From positions 1 through 13,382 of the forward strand of contig JBAZYZ010000016.1 of NCBI GenBank assembly GCA_041659085.1: 13,382 bases of DNA. Direction: 5' to 3'. This DNA is from JBAZYZ01 sp041659085. GTDB lineage: Bacteria > Patescibacteriota > Minisyncoccia > Phycocordibacterales > VMEP01. Below are positions 7,028-12,335 of the stretch, piece after piece (within the stretch, counting starts at the first letter, position 1; the number at the start of each line of letters is the position of its first letter). The position numbers were made by a program, and so were the translations under genes. The notes under the pieces were generated by a model. It saw nothing but the letters and a program-made list of their open reading frames with translations, had not been told where the DNA came from and searched no databases.

Positions 7028-8005
7028 ATGTATACTACCGCGTTTACGCTGCCCTGGTTGGCTTTGATTTTGATCCTGGCATTTTTCAGCTTGGCTTTCG
7101 CAAACATGATGGCTGGAAAGTGGTCACGTCTGCCTCAGTTCAAGTACAACCGAGTGGGCGGTGTTTTGGCCGTATGCTCTGTCGCGAGTTTCAACAGAGC
7201 GGTCGCCGCCGGGTCGGTAGCTGGTGGATTCGTGGTTGTTCCTGAAACTATTATCTTCTCCAATTCTTCGGGGAAGGAGCAATACGTATCGGGAGCTACT
7301 TGCTGGACCAGTGACGACGGGCAAATGCCGAAGTCAGGACCGGGACTATATCCGCTAAGCGCTGAAAAAAGTCTGTTTGTGCCGTTCACTTCAGAAGCGC
7401 GGATGTCGTACGCCGAGCAGGAAAAGTTTTTCATCGGACCGCAAGATCCGGAGAAATTCGCGCTGGAGATGAGGCGGTTGAACGACTGGCGCCTGCATTA
7501 TGCGGAATGGGCCGAGGTTCATCATCTAGGAAGATGGACAGCGGTATTCGGTGCAGTTTTAGTCGCCGTGATCTTCGTAGGCATGATAGCGACTTCTTAC
7601 TCCGACTACAGGAAGGAAATGGAAGAAAGCATCGTGGTCTATACGACAGACGGAGACGGCGTCCATGAAACCAGGGCGACGGGACGTGAGTCAATAGGTT
7701 TACTGATGTATCACAGCCTAGACGAGGAGTTCAAGCTTATCCGCGGCAAGGTTGTGAAGGCTCAGCCCATCGGGGGAGGTTCTGCGATTGCGTGCATTGC
7801 CAGAGTGGGCGAAAACACGGTTTGCGGTTTTGCTTCTTCCGGTTTGCAAATCGGAGACGAGGCGTTCCGCCGGATTGGCAGGGTGATGACGTGGACGTCC
7901 GGCACGGGGAAAGTAGTGAGCCATCACGAACTTGCCGAGTGGTTTATCACTCGGAAAGAAGTGGAAGCCCTTATGGCTACCGGCAAGTTCAAGATTGTCG
8001 ACTAG
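7028..8005 (+). CDS. Membrane protein of unknown function, two clear membrane segments
   Basis: I do not recognise this 325-residue protein. A hydrophobic segment lies at about residues 7-28 and another at about 170-190 (TAVFGAVLVAVIFVGMIATS). Between them is a domain of about 140 residues with a moderately hydrophobic Ala/Val/Gly stretch (44-71), two Cys (C50, C92), and an amphipathic part rich in Trp, Arg and His just before the second segment (LNDWRLHYAEWAEVHHLGRW). About 130 soluble residues follow, with Gly-rich turns (QPIGGGSAIACIARVGENT) and a helical end (SHHELAEWFITRKEVEALM). The two segments would place both ends on the same side of the membrane. It is a single-gene unit with its own promoter, hairpin leader, strong Shine-Dalgarno and terminator. 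Its DNA looks more GC-rich than neighbouring intergenic and unknown genes. Initiation and composition together hint at a different origin or tighter translational control. Confidence 0.85.
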   Translation: MYTTAFTLPWLALILILAFFSLAFANMMAGKWSRLPQFKYNRVGGVLAVCSVASFNRAVAAGSVAGGFVVVPETIIFSNSSGKEQYVSGATCWTSDDGQMPKSGPGLYPLSAEKSLFVPFTSEARMSYAEQEKFFIGPQDPEKFALEMRRLNDWRLHYAEWAEVHHLGRWTAVFGAVLVAVIFVGMIATSYSDYRKEMEESIVVYTTDGDGVHETRATGRESIGLLMYHSLDEEFKLIRGKVVKAQPIGGGSAIACIARVGENTVCGFASSGLQIGDEAFRRIGRVMTWTSGTGKVVSHHELAEWFITRKEVEALMATGKFKIVD

Positions 8006-8035
8006 TTCTGTTTTTCAAATCCAGCTCTGCTGGTG

Positions 8036-8061
8036 GCCCGCGCAACGCGGGCTATTTTTTT
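8036..8061 (+). terminator. Intrinsic terminator after the membrane-protein gene
   Basis: GCCCGCG (8036-8042) pairs with CGCGGGC (8046-8052) around a 3-base loop, followed by TA and seven T's. It separates this gene from the tRNA-Tyr promoter just downstream. Confidence 0.9.
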
Positions 8062-8081
8062 GCTAAAGTGAGATTTTTTTG

Positions 8082-8110
8082 TTGCAAAATAAGCTTTCGT
8101 GAGATATAAC
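8082..8110 (+). promoter_or_regulatory. Promoter of tRNA-Tyr and the PHP gene
   Basis: TTGCAA at 8082-8087 and TATAAC at 8105-8110 are separated by 17 bases. Transcription should start near 8117, about 8 bases before the mature tRNA. No other promoter lies before the downstream PHP gene. Confidence 0.65.
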
Positions 8111-8124
8111 TAATGTGTTCTCAT

Positions 8125-8211
8125 GCGTCGGTGGTGGAGTGGTCTATCACAACAGACTGTAAATCTGTCGGCCTTTGGCCTTCGTTGGTTCGAATCCAAC
8201 CCGGCGCACCA
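8125..8211 (+). tRNA. tRNA-Tyr (anticodon GTA)
   Basis: The 87-base class II tRNA has acceptor strands GCGTCGG and CCGGCGC (one G-T pair), an anticodon stem ACAGA/TCTGT around the loop CTGTAAA, a long variable arm, a T-stem GTTGG/CCAAC with loop TTCGAAT, discriminator A, and an encoded CCA. Anticodon GTA with A37 makes it a standard MiaA substrate. It is followed after 7 bases by the PHP gene. Confidence 0.96.
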
Positions 8212-8218
8212 AAAGATA

Positions 8219-9244
8219 ATGACTGAAGACAACAGCTACAAAGTATTGCATTGCCATACTACGCTCTCCGATGGCACTATGACTCACGAGGAAGTGCTAA
8301 AGAAATGTGTAAAATACGGTATCAGTACGGTTGCCTTTACCGACCACGATGTTTTGATGACCGACGAAATATTCAATAAAACCAAAGCCCTTAACCATCC
8401 CGTTAAGTTTATTTCCGGCATTGAATTTTCCGCCACAAGCACACCAGAAGTGGAAGGCGGTATCTCATCGTTCCATATCATCGGGCTTTTTGTAGACCAC
8501 ACGAATGGCCCGCTCAATGAATATTGCCGTATTGCGCTCCAAAAACGCCGTGAACGGGTGACACAACTTGTTGACCACTTGGTCGCCCAGGGTTTTTCCA
8601 TTACCGAAAAAGAAGTTGAGGATAATGCCGAAGACGGTTCTGTCGGCCGCCCTCACGTTGTCCGCGCCGTGCTTGCCCGGGAGGAGAATTTAATTGTTAT
8701 TAAAAAAACTCTTGAGAAATTCAAGACTGAGGCGCAGAAGGACCCGTCGCTCATGCCTCGTTTAATTGAAATATTGGACCACAACCCGTTTCAGCTTATG
8801 TTTGATCTTTTTCTAGGCAATGATTCTTTTGTATCCGGAGTTTACGTGCCTTATCTGAAACAAGTGTCTCTTGATTTCGCGGTTAAATTAATCAGAGACG
8901 CCGGCGGAATTGCCATATTGGCGCACCCGAGTTATTACCGGGAAAAGTTGGGAGTGGAAATCATAGAGAAATTCGCCAAAGAGGGGAGAATTGACGGCAT
9001 TGAAACGGTGTACGCTATGACCCCCGACGGTGTTATCAAAGACGAGTTCCTGGCTGATATGGGGGCGTTCAGGGATATTGCCAAGAAATATAATTTAATG
9101 GTGGGGGGAGGCGGGGATTTCCATACGCCGGAAGATTTTGAACGGCTTATGGTTCCGGCCAACGTGGCGCGCATGCAGGAAAGCAAGATGTTCCTGAAAA
9201 GTATTTTCGCCAAGAAGCCTGAGTTTGAGGAGCTGCTGCATTAA
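8219..9244 (+). CDS. PHP-domain metal-dependent phosphoesterase
   Basis: PHP proteins bind up to three metal ions and hydrolyse phosphoesters, acting for example as nucleotide phosphatases or 5'-3' RNases of the TrpH/RNase AM type. In this 341-residue protein the metal-site motifs are visible in order: H11 and H13 (HCHTTLSDG), D42 and H43 (FTDHD), E69 (GIEFS), H86 (FHIIGLF), ILAHPSYY near residue 240, and a final GGGGDFH. No signal peptide is seen, so it is cytoplasmic. It is longer than minimal members because of a helical insertion in the middle (about 100-215). An earlier in-frame ATG lies upstream of and within the tRNA and cannot be the start; the ATG 7 bases past the tRNA CCA is the first usable one. 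No Shine-Dalgarno precedes it, so tRNA 3' processing would leave an mRNA with at most a 7-base leader. The exact substrate cannot be told. Confidence 0.88.
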   Translation: MTEDNSYKVLHCHTTLSDGTMTHEEVLKKCVKYGISTVAFTDHDVLMTDEIFNKTKALNHPVKFISGIEFSATSTPEVEGGISSFHIIGLFVDHTNGPLNEYCRIALQKRRERVTQLVDHLVAQGFSITEKEVEDNAEDGSVGRPHVVRAVLAREENLIVIKKTLEKFKTEAQKDPSLMPRLIEILDHNPFQLMFDLFLGNDSFVSGVYVPYLKQVSLDFAVKLIRDAGGIAILAHPSYYREKLGVEIIEKFAKEGRIDGIETVYAMTPDGVIKDEFLADMGAFRDIAKKYNLMVGGGGDFHTPEDFERLMVPANVARMQESKMFLKSIFAKKPEFEELLH

Positions 9245-9258
9245 ACGCATTTTTTTTG

Positions 9259-9264
9259 TAAAAT
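9259..9264 (+). promoter_or_regulatory. -10-like element before the prepilin gene
   Basis: TAAAAT, preceded directly by TG, ends 7 bases before the ATG at 9272, so transcription would begin at the start codon (leaderless). I find no good -35. The hexamer lies 15 bases past the PHP stop codon. Confidence 0.4.
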
Positions 9265-9271
9265 TGAATAA

Positions 9272-9769
9272 ATGAAACACGGCTTTACTTTAATAGAGCT
9301 GCTGGTGGTTATCGCCATCGTCGGGCTCCTATCAACTATAGTAGTAGCTTCGGTTAGTCGGGTACGGCAGACAGCAATGATTACCAAGACAAATGCGGAG
9401 ATAAATCAGTTCATCAAGCTGGCGACACTTGCCCAGGGAGAAAGTGGCAGGGCGCTCGGAAATATCACCGGGAGCGGTTGCAGCGATTGCGGGTGCAGGG
9501 CGCGAGACATTAGAAATATACCGACATCCGACAGTTGTTACATCCAGTGGGTGAATATACTTAATTTGACAAAAACAGCGTCGCTTAACATGTTGCCCGG
9601 GATTGAAAAAATGTACCGCGATCCTTGGGGCAGTCCTTACTGCTTGGATGAAAATGAAGGAGAATATGCTGGAGCCGTTGATACTTTTCGTTCTGTCGGT
9701 CCGGACGGCACATGGGGAACCGGAGATGATATAAGTTATTATATCCCGCGGAGCGGAAAATATCCCTAG
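9272..9769 (+). CDS. Type IV prepilin / GspG-like pseudopilin
   Basis: The 165-residue protein begins MKHGFTLIELL, the class III signal of type IV pilins: the prepilin peptidase would cut after G4, leaving F5 as the methylated N-terminus with the conserved Glu (E9) at mature position 5. The hydrophobic helix at about 5-28 anchors it in the membrane and packs the fibre core. The C-terminal part resembles the GspG calcium site: DPWGSPYCLDENEGE (117-131) and SVGPDGTWGTGDDI (141-154), rich in Asp and Asn. Five cysteines are present: C70, C73, C75 (GCSDCGC), C89 and C124. These could form disulfides outside the cell or bind a metal. It may be a pilus subunit for attachment or DNA uptake, or a secretion pseudopilin; no pilus machinery genes are in the window. 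It has a possible promoter and a terminator of its own. Confidence 0.92.
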   Translation: MKHGFTLIELLVVIAIVGLLSTIVVASVSRVRQTAMITKTNAEINQFIKLATLAQGESGRALGNITGSGCSDCGCRARDIRNIPTSDSCYIQWVNILNLTKTASLNMLPGIEKMYRDPWGSPYCLDENEGEYAGAVDTFRSVGPDGTWGTGDDISYYIPRSGKYP

Positions 9770-9855
9770 TTTATATTTTTTAATGCAGCCCAAAAAGTTG
9801 TGGCTTCTTAGCAGTTTCCATAGCAGACCGGTACTTTCTGCGAAATAAGCAAATT

Positions 9856-9876
9856 CCGCCCAGAAGGGCGGTTTTT
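9856..9876 (+). terminator. Intrinsic terminator downstream of the prepilin gene
   Basis: CCGCCC (9856-9861) pairs with GGGCGG (9866-9871) around AGAA, followed by five T's. The 270-base gap between prepilin and rpmG otherwise holds only the hairpin at 9984-10013 and no convincing gene. Confidence 0.8.
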
Positions 9877-9983
9877 GCCGGAGTTATTGGTTCCGCCGCT
9901 TCAGTATCTAAGTTTGCGTTTTTTGGCGATTTGTAGTAGTTTGTATGAGTATTTGGCATAGGAGTTTCCTGCCGACTACTCAC

Positions 9984-10013
9984 CCCAGTAGCAGAGCAAA
10001 GCACGCTACGGGG
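9984..10013. repeat. Imperfect palindrome upstream of rpmG
   Basis: CCC-A-GTAGC (9984-9992) can pair with GCTAC-G-GGG (10005-10013), with one A-G mismatch and a 12-base loop AGAGCAAAGCAC. No T-tract follows, so it is not a terminator. It could be an operator, the end of the rpmG leader or a dispersed repeat; only one copy is seen here. Confidence 0.3.
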
Positions 10014-10039
10014 CAAGCTATAAACTAAAAACTATCCCT

Positions 10040-10198
10040 ATGTCCCAAGACTTTTTAATCAGACTGGCCTGTACGAAATGCAAACGCGTTAACTACTGGA
10101 GCCGCAAAAATAAGAAGAAAGTTGAGCGCAAAATAGAGCTCAAGAAGTATTGCAGGTGGTGCAAGAAGAATACGCCTCACAAAGAGGCGAAGAAGTAA
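10040..10198 (+). CDS. rpmG: 50S ribosomal protein L33
   Basis: This 52-residue protein of the large ribosomal subunit is small, basic and of the zinc-binding (C+) form. C11-x2-C14 (ACTKCKRVNYW) and C38-x2-C41 (YCRWCKK) make a four-cysteine zinc site, and the KKYCRWCKKNTPHKE ending is characteristic. Length is normal for the family. No Shine-Dalgarno lies before the ATG. A TATAAA at 10019-10024 could be the -10 of its own promoter, with a start about 8 bases before the ATG, though I find no good -35. A strong terminator follows, so it is probably transcribed alone. Confidence 0.95.
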   Translation: MSQDFLIRLACTKCKRVNYWSRKNKKKVERKIELKKYCRWCKKNTPHKEAKK

Positions 10199-10221
10199 GT
10201 AATGAAGTAAAGAAAGTAATA

Positions 10222-10254
10222 ATCAAAAACCTCGCCAAAAGCGAGGTTTTTGAT
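10222..10254 (+). terminator. Intrinsic terminator of rpmG
   Basis: A 14-base stem, 10222-10235 with 10241-10254, contains CCTCGC/GCGAGG at its core and an A-tract pairing with five T's, around a CAAAA loop. It separates rpmG from tRNA-Trp. Confidence 0.9.
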
Positions 10255-10294
10255 ATACTGGGCGATACAAGGATTTACGTTAAAATCCCAATAA

Positions 10295-10368
10295 GGGCCC
10301 ATAGTTCAGAGGTAGAATATCTCTCTCCAAAAGAGCAGACCAAGGTTCGATTCCTTGTGGGCCCGCCA
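10295..10368 (+). tRNA. tRNA-Trp (anticodon CCA)
   Basis: The 74-base tRNA has acceptor strands GGGCCCA/TGGGCCC, D-stem GTTC/GAAT with a 7-base loop, anticodon loop CTCCAAA, T-stem CAAGG/CCTTG with loop TTCGATT, discriminator G and an encoded CCA. It lacks one pair at the base of the anticodon stem (T27 opposite C43) and has a 4-base variable loop, so it is slightly reduced. TAAAAT at 10281-10286 may be its -10, without a clear -35. A membrane-protein gene begins 7 bases after the CCA. Confidence 0.93.
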
Positions 10369-10375
10369 AGACCTT

Positions 10376-11092
10376 ATGTATCAAGACTTTTTCAAAAATT
10401 TAAAAGCTAAAATAGTTGAGTATTCTCCGGACCAGTATTCAATTATTTTGGTTTTCCCGATTGTATTGCTTATTGCGGGATTTTTTGTATGGAATATTTA
10501 TTTATACACATTAGGGTTTACTAACGACGATATTTTAAGGTCTCGGTTTATTCTAACAGGGCTACTTTTTCTTTTTGTTTCGTTTTTTGTATTTAGACTA
10601 ATTCTGAAAAAAGTTAGGGTTAGTATAGCTATCCCTTTATTTTTTATTTGGATGGTTTTTTATTCCGTCTTTCTTTTTCCAATTTTACCGCTATTTTTGG
10701 GTGGTGGACAACCCATATCGTTATCTCTGGTCGCAACCCCAGAAAACATGAAGACCCTTAAATCGTTGTCAATCCAAGGTGGTGACGGTGCGCCCAACCA
10801 GACGGAGAATCTTTGTATTGCTCACGAAGGTAGTAGTGGTGCGGTTTATGTGCTCAGAAGTGACAGAGTCTTTCTTATTGATAGGTCTCTTTTTAATGGT
10901 TTTGGTAGTTTACCCGGAGCGAAGTCATATATTATTGAGCCAGCTTGTATTGCATACGCTTTGTCTTGGTCAGCACAAGGACTTGTATCATCATTGGCGC
11001 TTTTTTTGAAAGGCATTGTATTGTCTGTCACGGTGTTTTCTAGTATTTTTTTAAAGCTCTTTGGTTTTATCGGAGCAATTAAGATAAATTGA
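10376..11092 (+). CDS. Membrane protein of unknown function with an extracytoplasmic-type domain
   Basis: I do not recognise this 238-residue protein. Three hydrophobic segments lie at about residues 22-45, 57-78 and 82-108, then a soluble domain of about 95 residues starting LGGGQPISLSLVATPEN and containing two Cys (C147, C191), then a C-terminal hydrophobic region (about 203-233). With three helices before it and a basic N-terminus, the soluble domain is more likely outside the cytoplasm. The DNA is clearly AT-rich, unlike the clp or trypsin-fold genes. The start was placed at 10376 because the earlier in-frame ATG lies inside tRNA-Trp. No Shine-Dalgarno is present; with the ATG 7 bases past the tRNA 3' end, expression may depend on tRNA transcription and processing. 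It ends in TGA, 9 bases from the convergent miaA stop, with no terminator visible between. Confidence 0.8.
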   Translation: MYQDFFKNLKAKIVEYSPDQYSIILVFPIVLLIAGFFVWNIYLYTLGFTNDDILRSRFILTGLLFLFVSFFVFRLILKKVRVSIAIPLFFIWMVFYSVFLFPILPLFLGGGQPISLSLVATPENMKTLKSLSIQGGDGAPNQTENLCIAHEGSSGAVYVLRSDRVFLIDRSLFNGFGSLPGAKSYIIEPACIAYALSWSAQGLVSSLALFLKGIVLSVTVFSSIFLKLFGFIGAIKIN

Positions 11093-11101
11093 AATAGTTA
11101 T

Positions 11102-12013
11102 CTATATTAGGAATCTCTTAACCGCTTTTTCTATCTTTTTGAATTCCACCGGGTCAAACCACTTTACTTCTTTATCCCGTTTAAACCAGGTGTTTTGGCG
11201 TTTGGCATAACGCCATATTTCCGTTTCCAGTTTTGTGAGCATTTCGTCTTTGGTAATTTTTTTCTGCAAATAAAGCGCGATATACTTGTACTCCAACCCG
11301 AATGCTTCCAGGCGTTTCCACGACACTCCATTTTTATTTAATCGCCTGACCTCAGCAGCCATTCCTTGCTTCATTCGCAAGAGCAGGCGAATGTGAATTT
11401 TCCGTCGCAGTTCCTTATCCGGTAGTTTAAGCCCAATCTTCAAAGTATCCCAACTTGGTGGTTTTACCGCCAAGTTGGGGGATTCGCCGATGGCGCGGGC
11501 GATTTCAATAGCCCGGATGAGCCGGCGCGGATTTTGAGCGTCAATTGTTTTTGCCCGCCCCGGGTCAAGTTTTTTAAGCATTTCAAAAAGCTGTTTTACT
11601 GTTTTCTTTTCCAATTGTTTACGCAGTTTTAGATTTGGCTCGACTGCCGGCAGGATTATCCCATTTACGACAGCGTCTATGTAAAGTCCGGTACCACCGC
11701 ATATTATGGAAACTTTGCGTCTTTTATGGATATCGGCAACAGCTTTTTCCGCCAGTTTTTTATACAAAGAAACACTAAACCGTTTTTTTGGATTTGCGAC
11801 ATCAAGGAGGTGGTGTGGAACACCTTGCATTTCTCGCTTAGTGATTTTCCCCGTGCCGGTATCAAGTCCTTTATAAACCTGCCTGGAATCAGCGGATATG
11901 ATTTCGCCGTTAAATTTCTTGGCCAGTCTTACAGCCATGTCGCTTTTGCCTGTCGCGGTTTGGCCGAGGGTGGCTATGAGTTTGTGTTTTTGCACTCTGT
12001 CTTGTTTGAGCAT
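11102..12013 (-). CDS. miaA: tRNA dimethylallyltransferase
   Basis: Transfers a dimethylallyl group to N6 of A37 in tRNAs that read codons starting with U, which stabilises codon pairing. The 303 residues are normal. Motifs in order: P-loop GQTATGKS (family GPTASGKT), ISADSRQVYKGLDTGTGK with the catalytic Asp, HHLLDVANP, ICGGTGLYID, NPRRLIRAIEI, and the C-terminal YAKRQNTWFKRD then WFDP. Nothing essential appears missing. I chose the Met at 12013: earlier in-frame codons run through the divergent tRNA-Leu gene and would add residues foreign to the family. An extended -10 lies 7 bases before this ATG, so the mRNA may be leaderless. Neighbours are a convergent membrane-protein gene and a divergent tRNA-Leu(CAA), itself a MiaA substrate. 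Confidence 0.95.
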   Translation of the reverse strand: MLKQDRVQKHKLIATLGQTATGKSDMAVRLAKKFNGEIISADSRQVYKGLDTGTGKITKREMQGVPHHLLDVANPKKRFSVSLYKKLAEKAVADIHKRRKVSIICGGTGLYIDAVVNGIILPAVEPNLKLRKQLEKKTVKQLFEMLKKLDPGRAKTIDAQNPRRLIRAIEIARAIGESPNLAVKPPSWDTLKIGLKLPDKELRRKIHIRLLLRMKQGMAAEVRRLNKNGVSWKRLEAFGLEYKYIALYLQKKITKDEMLTKLETEIWRYAKRQNTWFKRDKEVKWFDPVEFKKIEKAVKRFLI

Positions 12014-12030
12014 TTGAAAAATGATAACAT
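12002..12030 (+). promoter_or_regulatory. Possible promoter of tRNA-Leu
   Basis: TTGTTT (12002-12007) and TAACAT (12025-12030) are 17 bases apart, ending 16 bases before the tRNA. Both hexamers are weak. It overlaps the miaA start region and its promoter on the other strand, so the two transcripts would compete. Confidence 0.3.
12021..12029 (-). promoter_or_regulatory. Extended -10 promoter of miaA
   Basis: On the - strand, TGT-TATCAT is a good TGn extended -10 ending 7 bases before the miaA ATG. Transcription would start at the ATG itself. No convincing -35 is visible, as is usual for extended -10 promoters. Confidence 0.5.
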
Positions 12031-12046
12031 ACTTTGACGTTCGTAT

Positions 12047-12131
12047 GCCGGGATGGCGGAATTGGTAGACGCGCACGACTCAAAATCGTGTGTCGCAAGA
12101 CATGAGAGTTCGATTCTCTCTCCCGGCACCA
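12047..12131 (+). tRNA. tRNA-Leu (anticodon CAA)
   Basis: The 85-base class II tRNA has acceptor strands GCCGGGA/TCCCGGC, the D-loop GG (AATTGGTAGA), anticodon stem CACGA/TCGTG with loop CTCAAAA, a variable arm TGTC-GCAA-GACA, T-stem GAGAG/CTCTC with loop TTCGATT, discriminator A and encoded CCA. It is divergent from miaA. The CCA bases are also the first pairs of the terminator stem downstream. Confidence 0.96.
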
Positions 12132-12186
12132 AAAATCAAAAGACACCCAAAGAGGGTGTCTTTTGATTTTTGGAGAGAGAATCGAA
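12109..12186. repeat. Inverted copy of the tRNA-Leu T-arm around the terminator
   Basis: Bases 12172-12186 are the exact reverse complement of 12109-12123, the T-loop and 3' T-stem of tRNA-Leu plus three acceptor bases (15 of 15). The terminator hairpin lies between. If these arms paired, the T-arm could not fold. Confidence 0.8.
12129..12173 (+). terminator. Long hairpin terminator abutting tRNA-Leu
   Basis: A perfect 20-base-pair stem, 12129-12148 with 12154-12173, encloses the loop AAAGA. Its GC core is GACACCC/GGGTGTC and its base is A/T-rich, with a T-run inside the right arm. The stem includes the CC of the tRNA CCA end. Confidence 0.75.
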
Positions 12187-12281
12187 AGCCGGAGCGCGAC
12201 TGGCGCGAGGCGGGGTCGCGGGATTTTTCAGCAGAAAAATACCTGTGACCGATTCTCCCCATGTCTTAGTCGCCGAAAATG
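12172..12281 (+). other. Unexplained structured block between two terminators
   Basis: No gene is seen between tRNA-Leu and parB, but the sequence is structured. GAGAATCG (12177-12184) can pair with CGATTCTC (12250-12257). Inside are a GC-rich hairpin, CGCGAC (12195-12200) with GTCGCG (12215-12220), and an AT-rich one, ATTTTTC (12223-12229) with GAAAAAT (12234-12240), giving a three-way junction. The closing arms echo the tRNA T-arm in both orientations, and CATGTCTT (12260-12267) is the reverse complement of the tRNA variable arm. It may be a small RNA, a palindromic repeat element or a decayed tRNA copy. Frames open here on the - strand run through the tRNA and do not look like a protein. 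Confidence 0.4.
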
Positions 12282-12311
12282 AAAAACAGCCGTTTTACTA
12301 GGCTGTTTTTT
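12282..12311. terminator. Second intrinsic terminator, just before the parB promoter
   Basis: AAAAACAGCC (12282-12291) pairs with GGCTGTTTTT (12301-12310) around a 9-base loop, ending in a T-run. It would also work on the - strand. No annotated gene on + ends before it, which is why the block at 12172-12281 could be a transcript. Confidence 0.8.
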
Positions 12312-12315
12312 GCTG

Positions 12316-12321
12316 TATAAT
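12316..12321 (+). promoter_or_regulatory. -10 element of parB
   Basis: A perfect TATAAT, preceded directly by TG, ends 14 bases before the parB ATG. Transcription would start near 12328, leaving a leader of about 7 bases. Any -35 would fall within the terminator hairpin upstream. Confidence 0.6.
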
Positions 12322-12335
12322 GAGCAAATATTTCC

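Noticed and set aside
9780..10016. Possible 78-residue (or 59-residue) protein on the - strand with TALLGGICLF followed by RRKYR, reminiscent of a PEP-CTERM-like tail
   Set aside because: The hydrophobic stretch is encoded by the terminator hairpin at 9856-9876, is too short for a membrane segment, and the upstream part overlaps the palindrome before rpmG. I see no real support beyond a weak AGGA before the internal ATG.
12014..12076. Upstream extension of miaA to 12076
   Set aside because: It would read through the divergent tRNA-Leu gene and add residues unlike MiaA; the ATG at 12013 has its own extended -10.
12047..12257. Integrase attachment site (att duplication) at tRNA-Leu
   Set aside because: Integration leaves a direct repeat of the tRNA 3' end. 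The long exact match here is inverted, the direct match is only 8 bases, and no integrase is present.
11910..12262. Open frames on the - strand across tRNA-Leu and the structured block
   Set aside because: They are translations of tRNA and repeat sequence, a common source of false proteins, and have no conserved domain.
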